Positions 19,251 through 26,402 are shown, counted from the stretch's first letter. The stretch is 32,154 nucleotides of DNA from CAZCPB01 sp964500365 (GCA_964500365.1 CAZCPB010000011.1:1-32154); one strand, 5' to 3'. Notes: generated by a model from the letters alone, not told the origin. A program made the numbers and translations.

Positions 19251-19535
19251 ATGCGTCTTCACTCACTCCGCCGCTCGTCCCTGGTCGCCGCCGCGGCACT
19301 CGCCGGCGCGCTCCTCACCGCGTGCTCGAGCCAGGATTACAGCTACTCCGCGGCAGAGGACATCCGCGGCAACGTCACGCCCGACCTCCAGACGCTCTCG
19401 CAGCGCCACGTCGATGTCGACAACTCCCTCGCCGTCACGCTCGACACCAACGGCCGCCTCATCAACGAAGACCTCGGCCGCTTCTGGCTGCTCGACCGCC
19501 CCAGCCGCCTGACGCCGACGCCCATGCCGCACTGA
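19251..19535 (+). CDS. Small lipoprotein
   Basis: This 94-residue protein starts at ATG 19251, chosen because AGGAG lies just upstream and the first residues form a lipoprotein signal: basic MRLHSLRRSS, a hydrophobic core, then lipobox LTAC with the lipidated Cys at residue 25. The mature part (SSQDYSYSAAEDIRGNVTPD, then LQTLSQRHVDVDNSLAVT and NEDLGRFWLLDRPSRL) matches no family known to me. It resembles other short conserved planctomycete lipoproteins ending in a 'RFWLLDRPSRL' type segment. It likely sits in the outer or inner membrane facing the periplasm. A good promoter precedes it, and it converges with the winged-helix gene downstream. Confidence 0.85.
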   Translation: MRLHSLRRSSLVAAAALAGALLTACSSQDYSYSAAEDIRGNVTPDLQTLSQRHVDVDNSLAVTLDTNGRLINEDLGRFWLLDRPSRLTPTPMPH

Positions 19536-19612
19536 GCGCGCTCGCCCCTCGCCTTATTCCCGCGTTCTGCCGCGCACGACGCCGGTCGCGAAGTTACTTA
19601 TGCGCGCGACGA

Positions 19613-19632
19613 CGCGCCGCGTCCGCGGCGCG
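19613..19632. terminator. GC hairpin between convergent genes
   Basis: CGCGCCGCG and CGCGGCGCG (19613-19621 and 19624-19632) pair perfectly around two bases, so a small loop would open at the tip. The hairpin sits in the 125-bp gap between the lipoprotein gene and the oppositely oriented winged-helix gene, and could end transcripts from both sides. There is no T-tract, so termination is a guess. Confidence 0.35.
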
Positions 19633-19660
19633 CCATCGTCACATGACTAGGAAATCAGGC

Positions 19661-20086
19661 TCACGCGGCAGTGTACTGTCCGCGCTCGACCTTCTTGAAG
19701 CGGTCCGTGTGCTTGATCAGGGCCTGGTTGACGATCGTGCGGAACGTCTTCGACGTCGTCTTATAGCCCGCCTTCTGCACCGCCGCCGCGACCTCGGTCA
19801 CGCCCATCGTGCGGTTCTTGAGAACCTTCGAGAGCGCCTCGACCAGGCTCATGTCGTTCTTGGCACGGCGCCTGCCGCCGCCCGGGCCGCGACGACCGCC
19901 GCCGCCCCCGCCCCCGTTCAGCGACCCCCCCGCCGCTTGAATCCTTGATTCCAGGGCGTGAAGCCGCCGGACAAGGTCCGCGTGCTGACGGTAAAGCTTC
20001 GAGTTCTTCTTCTCGCGCCGCTCAAGCTCGGCCTGCAACGTTGAACTCGAAACCCCCGACAGGGATGGTCTGCCTCTCTTGGCCAT
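19661..20086 (-). CDS. AT-hook/coiled-coil/winged-helix DNA-binding protein
   Basis: This 141-residue protein probably binds DNA as an oligomer. It opens MAKRGRPS, a canonical AT-hook (RGRP) for minor-groove binding. Residues 15-52 form a charged coiled coil. Residues 53-76 are a Gly/Arg linker. Residues 79-141 are a winged-helix domain: MSLVEALSKVLKNRTMGVTE, then GYKTTSKTFRTIVNQAL and VERGQYTAA. This 'GYxTxSxxFxxxVNQxL' wing resembles HARE-HTH-type modules common in planctomycete small proteins. A GAGAGG ribosome binding site precedes the ATG. Inverted repeats at 20122-20167 lie 36-81 bp upstream and could be self-regulatory sites. It is downstream of parB in the same direction, 164 bp away. 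A nucleoid-organising role is a reasonable guess; no function is established. Confidence 0.88.
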   Translation of the reverse strand: MAKRGRPSLSGVSSSTLQAELERREKKNSKLYRQHADLVRRLHALESRIQAAGGSLNGGGGGGGRRGPGGGRRRAKNDMSLVEALSKVLKNRTMGVTEVAAAVQKAGYKTTSKTFRTIVNQALIKHTDRFKKVERGQYTAA

Positions 20087-20121
20087 GGGAACCTCTCATT
20101 TGTGTTTTCTGCAGGGCTCTA

Positions 20122-20167
20122 CGCACACAAGTGTGCGAATTTATGACGATCGCACACGGATCTGTGC
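20122..20167. promoter_or_regulatory. Pair of CACAC/GTGTG-type inverted repeats upstream of the winged-helix gene
   Basis: CGCACAC-AA-GTGTGCG (20122-20137) is a 7-bp-arm inverted repeat. GCACA-N6-TGTGC (20152-20167) repeats the same half-site with a wider spacer, 30 bp away centre to centre or slightly less. They lie just upstream of the minus-strand start at 20086 in a comparatively AT-rich stretch. Two copies of one half-site in a promoter region point to an operator; the binder may be the gene's own product. Confidence 0.45.
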
Positions 20168-20250
20168 CCCTCTGATCGCTATGACGCTAGCCACGCTGCG
20201 CGCAGATTGCAAGATTGCACAGTTTCCGCGCTGTCGAGCCGGTCCCATAG

Positions 20251-21198
20251 TCAGGAATTGACGAACCCGATGCGGCTCATCAGTCCGTCGAAGTGATCGA
20301 GTCCATAGAACTCAAAGGCGATGCGCCCGCGCTTGCCCCCGCGGTTGGTGACGATCGTCACCCGCGTGCCGAGGTACTCGCCGAGCCGTCGCTCCAGGTC
20401 TTCGATCGAGACCGGCTTGGTCTGGGGCGCGGGAACCGTGGCCGCGGCAGCCTTCTTCAGGATCGCAATGTTCGCCGCGGCACGCTCCAGCCGCCGCACG
20501 CTCCAGCCTTCGCGAGCGGCTTCGGTCGCCAGCGAAACCCGCCCTTCTCCCGCACCGACGGCGAGCAGCGCCCGTCCGTGCCCGAAGTTCAGGCGCCCCG
20601 CGCTGATCATCTCCTGGATCTGCGTTTCGAGCTCGGTCAGACGGATTGTGTTCGCGACGCTCGACCGTTCCAGGCCGGCACGCTCCGCGATCTGGCCGTG
20701 CGATAGTCCGAATCGATCCATCAACGCTCGAAACGCCCACGCGCGCTCGATCGGGTTGAGGTCCTCACGCTGAACATTCTCGACGATCGCCCACTCGGCG
20801 CTCTCCTCATCGGAAAGGTCGCGCACCAGCGCGGGGATCGCGGCAAGGCCCGCAAGCTTCGCGGCGCGCCACCGGCGCTCGCCCGCAACCAGCTCAAATT
20901 CCCCCCCACTGCTCTCGCTCCGACGAACAATCACAGGCTGCATGAGCCCCGAGTGCTTGATAGATTCGGCGAGTTGAAGAAGTGATGATTCATCGAATCC
21001 GCGTCTAGGTTGGTATTTGTTAGGTCGTATGAGCTCGATTCTGATCGATTCCAGCCCGCTCGAAGCCGTGCCTTGCTGTTGCGGCAAAGCATGAACTTCA
21101 CTTGGGGCCGGAACCGCCACCGGAGTTCGAACTTCGATCAAACTGCTCAAGCCGCGTCCCAGCCGCCTCGGCTTGCCCGGAACCTCGGAAGTCGTCAC
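20251..21198 (-). CDS. parB: Chromosome partitioning protein ParB
   Basis: This CTP-dependent DNA clamp of 315 residues loads at parS and helps segregate origins. The basic N-terminal start RRLGRGLSSLI is the ParA-stimulating tail. The ParB/Srx domain has RPNKYQPRRGFDE and the CTP-binding GERRWRA (106-112), then ENVQREDLNPIERA (140-153). The helix-turn-helix is FGLSHGQIAERAGLERSSVA (about 163-182). The C-terminal dimerisation part ends the protein. The start is a GTG with GGAGGG six bases upstream. Two perfect parS sites lie 330 and 514 bp beyond its start. ParA, usually just upstream in the same operon, is absent; a Nudix gene points away instead. It is chromosomal-type rather than plasmid-type by motif. 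Confidence 0.96.
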   Translation of the reverse strand: MTTSEVPGKPRRLGRGLSSLIEVRTPVAVPAPSEVHALPQQQGTASSGLESIRIELIRPNKYQPRRGFDESSLLQLAESIKHSGLMQPVIVRRSESSGGEFELVAGERRWRAAKLAGLAAIPALVRDLSDEESAEWAIVENVQREDLNPIERAWAFRALMDRFGLSHGQIAERAGLERSSVANTIRLTELETQIQEMISAGRLNFGHGRALLAVGAGEGRVSLATEAAREGWSVRRLERAAANIAILKKAAAATVPAPQTKPVSIEDLERRLGEYLGTRVTIVTNRGGKRGRIAFEFYGLDHFDGLMSRIGFVNS

Positions 21199-21262
21199 GA
21201 CAGGCCCTCCATGGCCGCGTCATCGCGGCGTGAAGCACACAATCTGCTCAGGAAACCGAGGA

Positions 21263-21709
21263 ATGTCAAGTCGCAAAGGTGAGATCGAGGTGATCGCCCG
21301 CGGATTCCTGTGCGACAAGCGCGGCCGTGTGCTCCTCTGCCGCAATGTCAAGAACGGCTACTCGTTTCTGCCGGGAGGTCACGTTGACTTTGGCGAGTCC
21401 GCCACGTTGGCCCTCAAGCGTGAATTCCTCGAGGAGTGCGGACTGCGTGCCAAGGTTGGACAACTGCTTCTCTGCCACGAGCAGCGTTTTCACGATGGAA
21501 AGGTCCGCCGTCACGAACTGAACCTGGTGTTCCACGTGGAACAGGTGCGCCACACCGCTGAGGTGAAGTCTCGCGAGGATCACATCGACTTCGACTGGAT
21601 CGGCCGCTCTTCGCTATCGCGAGTGGAACTCTTTCCGAAGGTGATGAAGAAGTACCTTCGGAGATGGCTCTCAAAGCCGCCCGTCGCTTCGCCTTGGGAA
21701 GCGACCTGA
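21263..21709 (+). CDS. Nudix hydrolase
   Basis: This 148-residue pyrophosphohydrolase begins at ATG 21263 (MSSRKGEIEVIARG), with AGGA eight bases before it. The Nudix box is intact: GHVDFGESATLALK, then REFLEECGL (about residues 39-61), matching Gx5Ex7REUxEExGU. The substrate is unknown; compact one-domain members often act on dNTPs, NDP-sugars or capped RNA ends. The coding sequence contains a perfect parS site (21529-21544), read as FHVEQ in frame, and a second parS follows the stop. It diverges from parB with 64 bp between starts. Its association with parB may be positional only. Confidence 0.92.
   Translation: MSSRKGEIEVIARGFLCDKRGRVLLCRNVKNGYSFLPGGHVDFGESATLALKREFLEECGLRAKVGQLLLCHEQRFHDGKVRRHELNLVFHVEQVRHTAEVKSREDHIDFDWIGRSSLSRVELFPKVMKKYLRRWLSKPPVASPWEAT
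21529..21544. promoter_or_regulatory. parS site inside the Nudix gene
   Basis: TGTTCCACGTGGAACA is a perfect 16-bp palindrome fitting the ParB-binding consensus TGTTnCACGTGnAACA. It is carried within coding sequence without disturbing the Nudix frame, as many chromosomal parS sites are. It lies 330 bp from the parB start. Confidence 0.9.
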
Positions 21710-21711
21710 AG

Positions 21712-21727
21712 TGTTCCACGTGGAACA
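21712..21727. promoter_or_regulatory. parS site in the convergent gap after the Nudix gene
   Basis: This is the same 16-bp palindrome, TGTTCCACGTGGAACA, extended by one base on each side (21711-21728). It fills most of the 23-bp gap between the convergent Nudix and ABC ATPase genes. The two parS copies are 183 bp apart, so both can load ParB clamps on one segment. Confidence 0.92.
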
Positions 21728-21732
21728 CCCCC

Positions 21733-22788
21733 TCATCCCGGCAGGATAGAAACATCTTCGGGGTCAATGGAGAGCCAGGTTTCCTTGCCCGCCGGCGGAA
21801 TTTCCCGCGGGTTCATGATCGAAACGTGGAGCGAAGTTTCGCCGGCGGCGGCGACCTTCAACTGGGCGGTTTCTCCGAGGTATGTTGCTTCCCGGATCGT
21901 GCCGCGCAGTTGCCCGATTCCGATCTTGATCGCCTCGGGCCGGATTGAGCAGAGCACGGGTCCTGGCGCTAAGGTGCCTGCCGCGGTGAGCTGACCGATC
22001 CCGGTTTTGACCGTGGAGACTCCTCCGTTCGAGCCTGTTACCGTGCCGGGGATCAGGTTGGTTTCTCCGAGGAATTCGGCGACGAATCGGGAGACCGGGT
22101 GTCGGTACAAGTCGGTCGGAGATCCGACCTGGACGACCTTGCCCTGATCGATGATCGCCACGCGGTCTGACATGCTCAATGCTTCTTTTTGATCGTGCGT
22201 AACATAAACAGTTGTTATGCGCGATTCCTTGCAGATCCGGCGGATCTCGGAGCGCAGCTCGAGGCGGAGCTTGGCGTCGAGGTTGGAGAGGGGCTCATCG
22301 AGGAGGAGGACGTCGGGCCGGATCACCAGGGCGCGGGCGAGCGCGACTCGCTGCTGCTGACCGCCGGAGAGTTGGGTGGGGCGACGGGTCGCGTATTCGT
22401 CCATGCGGACGGCGGCGAGGGCTTCATGGGCGCGCCGTCGCTTCTCGGCGGCGGGGACGGAGCGCACGTCGAGGCCGAACATGACGTTGGCCTCGACGGT
22501 CATGTGGGGCCAGAGCGCGTAGGACTGGAAGACCATGCCGCAGTTCCGCGTGTTCGGCGGGTCGGCGGTCACGTCGCGCCCGTTGAAGAGGATGGTGCCG
22601 GCGGTGGGCTCGATGAAGCCCGCGATCATGCGGAGAAGCGTGGTCTTGCCGCAGCCGGAGGGGCCCAGCAGGAAGAAGAGTTCGCCCGGCTCGATCTGGA
22701 GCGAGACGTCGTCCACGGCGTGCGGCCTGCCGCCGAACGACGAGGGGAACGTCTTGCGGACCGACGTGATGGAGATGGAGGTGGTCAC
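21733..22788 (-). CDS. ABC importer ATPase (FbpC/PotA/MalK type) with TOBE domain
   Basis: This 351-residue nucleotide-binding subunit starts at GTG 22788 (VTTSISITSVRKTF). The long frame upstream of that is Arg/Pro-rich and lies opposite other genes, so it was excluded. It has Walker A GPSGCGKTT (42-50), Q-loop VFQSYALWPHM, signature LSGGQQQR (140-147), Walker B LLLDEP (161-166) and switch THDQKEA. A C-terminal TOBE-type beta domain (about 275-351, IRPEAIKIG) is typical of ATPases for ferric iron, polyamines, sulfate or sugars. No permease or binding protein lies nearby, so the substrate is open; it may serve a transporter encoded elsewhere. No clear ribosome binding site precedes the GTG. 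It diverges from the DciA-like gene with only 45 bp between starts. Confidence 0.93.
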   Translation of the reverse strand: MTTSISITSVRKTFPSSFGGRPHAVDDVSLQIEPGELFFLLGPSGCGKTTLLRMIAGFIEPTAGTILFNGRDVTADPPNTRNCGMVFQSYALWPHMTVEANVMFGLDVRSVPAAEKRRRAHEALAAVRMDEYATRRPTQLSGGQQQRVALARALVIRPDVLLLDEPLSNLDAKLRLELRSEIRRICKESRITTVYVTHDQKEALSMSDRVAIIDQGKVVQVGSPTDLYRHPVSRFVAEFLGETNLIPGTVTGSNGGVSTVKTGIGQLTAAGTLAPGPVLCSIRPEAIKIGIGQLRGTIREATYLGETAQLKVAAAGETSLHVSIMNPREIPPAGKETWLSIDPEDVSILPG

Positions 22789-22833
22789 GGGCGAGAGAAG
22801 ATAGCAGGCGGGGGCCGGCGGTATGATGCTCGG

Positions 22834-23169
22834 ATGGCCGCTGAGAGTTCCGCGCCGGCCCGGATCGACAAGGTGAGGGCGGTGCGCGCGCCGCGCGCCG
22901 GGACGGGGACGCTGCGTTCGAGCCTGGCGGTCGTGATCGACGACGTGTCGCGCCGGCACCGGGCGCTCGGTGCGGTGGGGGAGTCGTGGGGCGAACTGGT
23001 GCCGCGTGACCTGGCGGCGCGGGCGTGGCCGGGGTCGTGGCGGCGGGGGACGCTGACGGTCCGGGCGGCGGACGCGGGGGCGGCGTTCGCGTTCGACCGT
23101 TGGCTGCGCTCGGGGGGGGAGGGCCTGCTGCGGCGGGTGGGGGTGCGGCGGGTTCGGGTGACGACGTAG
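22834..23169 (+). CDS. DUF721/DciA-like protein
   Basis: This 111-residue protein begins MAAESSAPARIDKVRAV. The core SSLAVVIDDVSRRHRALGAV, then ESWGELVPRDLAARAWPGSW and RRGTLTVRAADAGAAFAF, matches the DUF721/DciA domain, whose pattern is 'W..vvG..la.hs.p..l..g.L.V.v.s..w...L' followed by a basic end (GVRRVRV). DciA is the ancestral bacterial loader of the replicative helicase DnaB, so a place near parB/parS is fitting. The first 25 residues are variable. Codons are very G+C-rich. Assignment rests on the short domain; a DciA role is probable but DUF721 also covers unstudied proteins. Confidence 0.72.
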   Translation: MAAESSAPARIDKVRAVRAPRAGTGTLRSSLAVVIDDVSRRHRALGAVGESWGELVPRDLAARAWPGSWRRGTLTVRAADAGAAFAFDRWLRSGGEGLLRRVGVRRVRVTT

Positions 23170-23178
23170 ATCCGGTAT

Positions 23179-23196
23179 TTTCAATCAATTCTGAAA
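23179..23196. promoter_or_regulatory. Possible operator before the GbsR-type regulator
   Basis: TTTCA (23179-23183) and TGAAA (23192-23196) are inverted with an 8-bp spacer in a strikingly AT-rich patch of an otherwise GC-rich area, 43 bp before the regulator's ATG. GbsR/MarR proteins bind such imperfect palindromes at their own promoters. Autoregulation is inferred. Confidence 0.4.
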
Positions 23197-23238
23197 GCCC
23201 GAGTGGACGCGGCGGCGGGCGGGGCGCATACTGATCCG

Positions 23239-23856
23239 ATGGGCGATGGCGAGCGAGCCCGGGCGACCGACCGCGAGGTGCTGCCGCGCGCCCAGGACCG
23301 GTTCATCGAGGCGTTCGGGCGGATGAGCGGGGCGTGGGGGATCAGCCGGACGATGGCGGAGGTTCAGGCGCTGCTGTTCATCACGGGGCGGCCGTTGTGC
23401 ACGGACGACGTGATGGAGCGGCTGCGGATCTCGCGGGGCAACGCGTCGATGTCGCTGCGGGCGCTGATGGACTGGGGCGTGGTGGCGCGGACGCACAAGC
23501 GGGGCGACCGCAAGGAGTACTTCGAGGCCGAGGGTGACGTGTGGGCGATGTTCCGCGCGATCGTGCGCGAGCGGACGAAGCGGGAGGTGGACCCGCTGCT
23601 GGCGGACCTGCACGAGATCCGCGACCTGACGGGCGCGGCGCGGGACGGGCCGAAGCGGGCTCTTTCTCCCGAGGAGGCCGAGCACAACCGGCGTCTGGAC
23701 GCGATGCTCGATTTCTTCCAGACGCTCGAGGCGCTGGCGCAGCGGTTCGTGAGCCCGGCGGGGCCGGGGCTGCGGATGGCCGCGTCGCTGCTGACGGTGG
23801 GGGCGCCGGGGCGTCGGCGCGCGGCGCGGGGCGGGGCGAAGGGGGCGCGGCCGTGA
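23239..23856 (+). CDS. GbsR/MarR-family transcriptional regulator
   Basis: This 205-residue regulator starts at ATG 23239 (MGDGERARATDREVL). A GTG 12 codons upstream is an alternative. A winged helix-turn-helix covers about residues 30-110: RMSGAWGISRTMAEVQALLF, then the recognition helix in RLRISRGNASMSLRALMDWG and a wing with THKRGDRKEYFEAE. This is the GbsR branch of the MarR superfamily, known from choline/glycine-betaine control (GbsR, OpcR), where the effector is often an osmolyte. A helical dimerisation region follows (VWAMFRAIVRERTKREVDPL). The Arg/Gly/Ala-rich end may be disordered. The downstream gene overlaps it by GTGA, so the two are translationally coupled. No osmolyte transporter is adjacent. 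Confidence 0.88.
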   Translation: MGDGERARATDREVLPRAQDRFIEAFGRMSGAWGISRTMAEVQALLFITGRPLCTDDVMERLRISRGNASMSLRALMDWGVVARTHKRGDRKEYFEAEGDVWAMFRAIVRERTKREVDPLLADLHEIRDLTGAARDGPKRALSPEEAEHNRRLDAMLDFFQTLEALAQRFVSPAGPGLRMAASLLTVGAPGRRRAARGGAKGARP

Positions 23857-24266
23857 GCACGGCGACTCGCGCGAGCGCGACCGGCGCGGGCGCGGCACGC
23901 GCGGGCGTTGCGGCGTTCGAGGTGCGGTGGCGTCTGGGCGCCGTCGGCGGGGGAGCGCGCACGGGCGAGTGGACGCTCGACGTGCGTGTGTCGCCCGGGG
24001 CGCGGGGCGCCGGTTCGGTGACGGCGACGGTGCACGGTCCCTCGGGGACCCGGGACCTGACGCCGGCGCGGGGCGGGGCGTCGGTCGAGGTGGTCGAGGA
24101 CGGCGAGTTCACGCACGTGCGCGCGGCGGCGGTCGTGGGGGACTGCGAGCGGGTCGTGCTGGACGCGTCGCTGCGCGGGGGCGAGGTGGTGTACGCGCGG
24201 TCGGACCTGCCGGGCGCGCTGGGCCTGCGCGGCGGGCGGTACGAGGTGGCGCGGTCGCCGGCGTGA
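23853..24266 (+). CDS. Unknown protein coupled to the GbsR-type regulator
   Basis: This 137-residue protein has no family I recognise. It starts at GTG 23853, which overlaps the regulator's stop (GTGA). The first 20 residues are Ala/Thr/Gly-rich. The rest alternates hydrophobic and polar residues in short strands (EWTLDVRVSPGARGAGSVTA, TVHGPSGTRDL, ERVVLDASLRGGEVVYARSD), suggesting a small beta-sandwich. No signal peptide or membrane segment is evident. Its stop lies 2 bp from the stop of the convergent secreted-protein gene. Coupling hints that it works with, or is controlled by, the regulator. Confidence 0.7.
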   Translation: MSTATRASATGAGAARAGVAAFEVRWRLGAVGGGARTGEWTLDVRVSPGARGAGSVTATVHGPSGTRDLTPARGGASVEVVEDGEFTHVRAAAVVGDCERVVLDASLRGGEVVYARSDLPGALGLRGGRYEVARSPA

Positions 24267-24268
24267 CG

Positions 24269-25144
24269 CTACGGCTTCGGGCGCGAGCCGATGACCGCCG
24301 CGAACAGTTCCCGGCGCTGGCTCACGGTGAGCTTGGCGAGGATGGCCCGGAAGAGCTCGGCGCGGGCCTCGTCGTCGGGGTTGGCGGCGAGTTCGGCGCG
24401 CTGGGGCTCGAGCGCGGCGAGCGTCTCGGTCGGCCACGTCAGCGCCGTGAGGGCGCGCTCCAGGTTGCGCGAGGCTTCGTCCCGCAGCATGCGGTGGCAG
24501 CCGAGGGTTTCGTCCACGGGGATGAGCTGCTGGCGGTGGAGGAGCTCGGAGTTGAAATCGGCGGGGGGGACACCCTTGGCGACCAGCTCGGCGCGGTACT
24601 GGCCGCGGAGGGCGGTGATGTACTGCCCCTGCATGGCCTGGGAGGCGCGGGACTGCTCGTCGGTGAGATGTCCCTCCTTGGCGATCTTGACGATGAAGTC
24701 GCCGCCCTCGGCCCGGAGGGGCTTGAGCATGTCGCGGGCGATGTTGATGCGCTGGCGGACGTCGCCGTCGAGGGCGTCGAGGGCGCCCGCCTCGATGTTC
24801 TCGATGATGTCGAGGTTGCGGAGGACGATCGCCTCGCACTCGGTGCGTCTGGCCGTCATCACCGGCTCGAGCCGCTGCCAGTCGTCGGGGGTGATGGTCG
24901 GGTTGCGGCGCAGGGCGGCCCAGGCGATGGGCTGATCGAGGGGGAGCACCTTTCCGTCGGGGCCCTTTTCGACGAGCGAGGGGAGCTTGGCGTTGGCGGC
25001 CTGGCGCGGGGCCTGCTTGGCCTGGGGCGTCCGGCGCGGCTCGGGGGGCTGGGCGTCGCCGGGCCGGTCGTTCGCGGGCTGGGCGAGGGCCGGCGCGAGC
25101 GTGGCGAGCATCGCCGCGGCGAGGACGATCGGGCGTGGGGTCAC
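24269..25144 (-). CDS. Secreted protein, paralogue 2 of a tandem pair
   Basis: This 291-residue exported protein of unknown function starts at GTG 25144, with GGAG seven bases upstream. The N-terminus MTPRPIVLAAAMLATLAPALAQ is a signal peptide, followed by a Pro/Gln/Ala-rich linker. The mature protein shares with its upstream neighbour the blocks AALRRNPTITPDDWQRLEP, RRTECEAIVLRNLDIIENIE and ALTALTWPTETLAALEP, plus a C-terminal FRAILAKLTVSQRRELFAAV. It is mostly helical, with a conserved His/Cys-containing LGCHRML segment. The pair is a tandem duplication, 50 bp apart, likely co-transcribed. No family was recognised. Confidence 0.85.
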   Translation of the reverse strand: MTPRPIVLAAAMLATLAPALAQPANDRPGDAQPPEPRRTPQAKQAPRQAANAKLPSLVEKGPDGKVLPLDQPIAWAALRRNPTITPDDWQRLEPVMTARRTECEAIVLRNLDIIENIEAGALDALDGDVRQRINIARDMLKPLRAEGGDFIVKIAKEGHLTDEQSRASQAMQGQYITALRGQYRAELVAKGVPPADFNSELLHRQQLIPVDETLGCHRMLRDEASRNLERALTALTWPTETLAALEPQRAELAANPDDEARAELFRAILAKLTVSQRRELFAAVIGSRPKP

Positions 25145-25194
25145 GGGGTGCTCCGGGTCGGCGCGGGGGGCGAGGTCGTCCTGCCGCGGGCGGA

Positions 25195-26112
25195 TCAGTT
25201 CTTCGGTCGGGTTTCGATGACCTTGGCCAGCAGCGCCCGGCGCTGCTGGAGGGTGAGCTTGTCGAGGAGGGTCCGCAATGCCGCGGCGCGCGAGGCGTCG
25301 TCGGTGGCGGCGGCGACGGCCTTGCGGTCGGGCTCGATCGAGGCGCGCAGGTCGGCGGGGAGGTCCACGGCGGGGAGCGCGCGGTCGAGGCTGCGGGCGG
25401 TCTCGGCGAGGAGCGCGTGGTAGGTGCAGTAGGTTTCGTCGATCTGTTCGAGGTAGACCTGGAAGACGACGGGCATCTTCTCGATGCCCTGGTCGTTCTC
25501 CTTCTTGCCCGTGCTGCTGGCGGAGGCCTCGGCGCGCAGGGCGGTGTTGTACTCGCTCTCGATCTTCTGGCTGAACGAGGACTGCACGTCGGTGAGGATG
25601 CCCTCCTTGCCGAGCTTGTTGGAGAAGTTGCCGCCCGAGGGCTTGAGGGGCGCGTAGACGCGGTTGATGGTCTGGATGATGGTCTTGGCGTCGCCCTTGA
25701 TGTTGCGGAGCTCGCCGGCCTCGACCTTTTCGATGAGGTCGAGGTTGCTGACGACGATGGTCTCGCACTCGGCGCGGCGCTCGGCGAAGATGGGCTCGAG
25801 GCGGGTCCAGTCGTCGGGCGAGATGGTGGGGTTGCGGCGGCAGGCCAGCCAGGTGGCGGGCTCTTTCAGGCGGATGACCTTGCCGTCGGCGTCGCGGGTC
25901 ACGAGTGACTCGTAGGGGAGGTCGGGGAGCTTGATCGGGCCGGTTTTCCTGGCGGCGGCGGGGTTGCCGGTGGGTTCGAGGAGCGGCTTGCGCTCGTAGG
26001 CGGGGGTGGGCGCGGCGGCGTCGGGGGGGGGCGGGGCGATCTGGGCGTTGGACACCGCGGACGCGACGGTGAGGGCGGCGAGCGCGGCGAAGAGGGCTGG
26101 GCGGGCGTTCAT
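25195..26112 (-). CDS. Secreted protein, paralogue 1 of a tandem pair
   Basis: This 305-residue exported protein of unknown function starts at ATG 26112, with AAGGAG close upstream. The signal peptide is MNARPALFAALAALTVASAV with cleavage near SNA. After a Pro-rich linker come the blocks shared with the downstream paralogue: CRRNPTISPDDWTRLEPIF, RRAECETIVVSNLDLIEKVE and a C-terminal LRTLLDKLTLQQRRALLAKV. A conserved DxDGKVxxL segment lies before the first block, and the ETYCTYHALLAE segment replaces the paralogue's TLGCHRML. It is largely helical. As first gene it probably carries the promoter, in 26113-26402. No function is known; duplicated copies suggest diversified, non-redundant partners. 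Confidence 0.87.
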   Translation of the reverse strand: MNARPALFAALAALTVASAVSNAQIAPPPPDAAAPTPAYERKPLLEPTGNPAAARKTGPIKLPDLPYESLVTRDADGKVIRLKEPATWLACRRNPTISPDDWTRLEPIFAERRAECETIVVSNLDLIEKVEAGELRNIKGDAKTIIQTINRVYAPLKPSGGNFSNKLGKEGILTDVQSSFSQKIESEYNTALRAEASASSTGKKENDQGIEKMPVVFQVYLEQIDETYCTYHALLAETARSLDRALPAVDLPADLRASIEPDRKAVAAATDDASRAAALRTLLDKLTLQQRRALLAKVIETRPKN

Positions 26113-26402
26113 CGAGACTCCTTCGGAGTGGGCGCTGGGCGCAGGACGGGATTATTGGCCGCGTGGATGGCCTGAACGGGTACGCGGCCCGACGGGGTGG
26201 CGGGTCAGTCTCGCATCAGGAACTGAACGCAGTGAACGCGGAGAACGGGCCTAAGGCCGGGTTGGCGGCAGTTCCGAGCCGCTTGCTCCGGGCCACTCCC
26301 GACCCACCGACGGTGATACGCGGCGTGGACAGCACGGTTCAACGGGCCGGTGGGGTAGCCGGAGGAATGGGTGGCGGGGGCAGGGGGCTCTACACTGGGT
26401 CA
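26113..26402. other. Divergent intergenic region with a short dispersed repeat
   Basis: These 290 bp lie between two divergent genes. GAACGCAGTGAACGCGGAG (about 26227-26245) is built of repeated GAACGC(A/G) steps, as in dispersed intergenic repeats of related genomes; this is recalled, not checked. No clear promoter, RNA or further gene was recognised. Confidence 0.35.

Noticed and set aside
20140..20250. Origin of replication with DnaA boxes in the AT-richer stretch after parB
   Set aside because: No TTATnCACA box, not even a convincing near match, was found, so only origin proximity is claimed.
22789..23184. N-terminal extension of the orphan ABC ATPase
   Set aside because: The extra 132 codons are Pro/Arg-rich and lie opposite the DciA-like gene. 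The family start fits GTG 22788.
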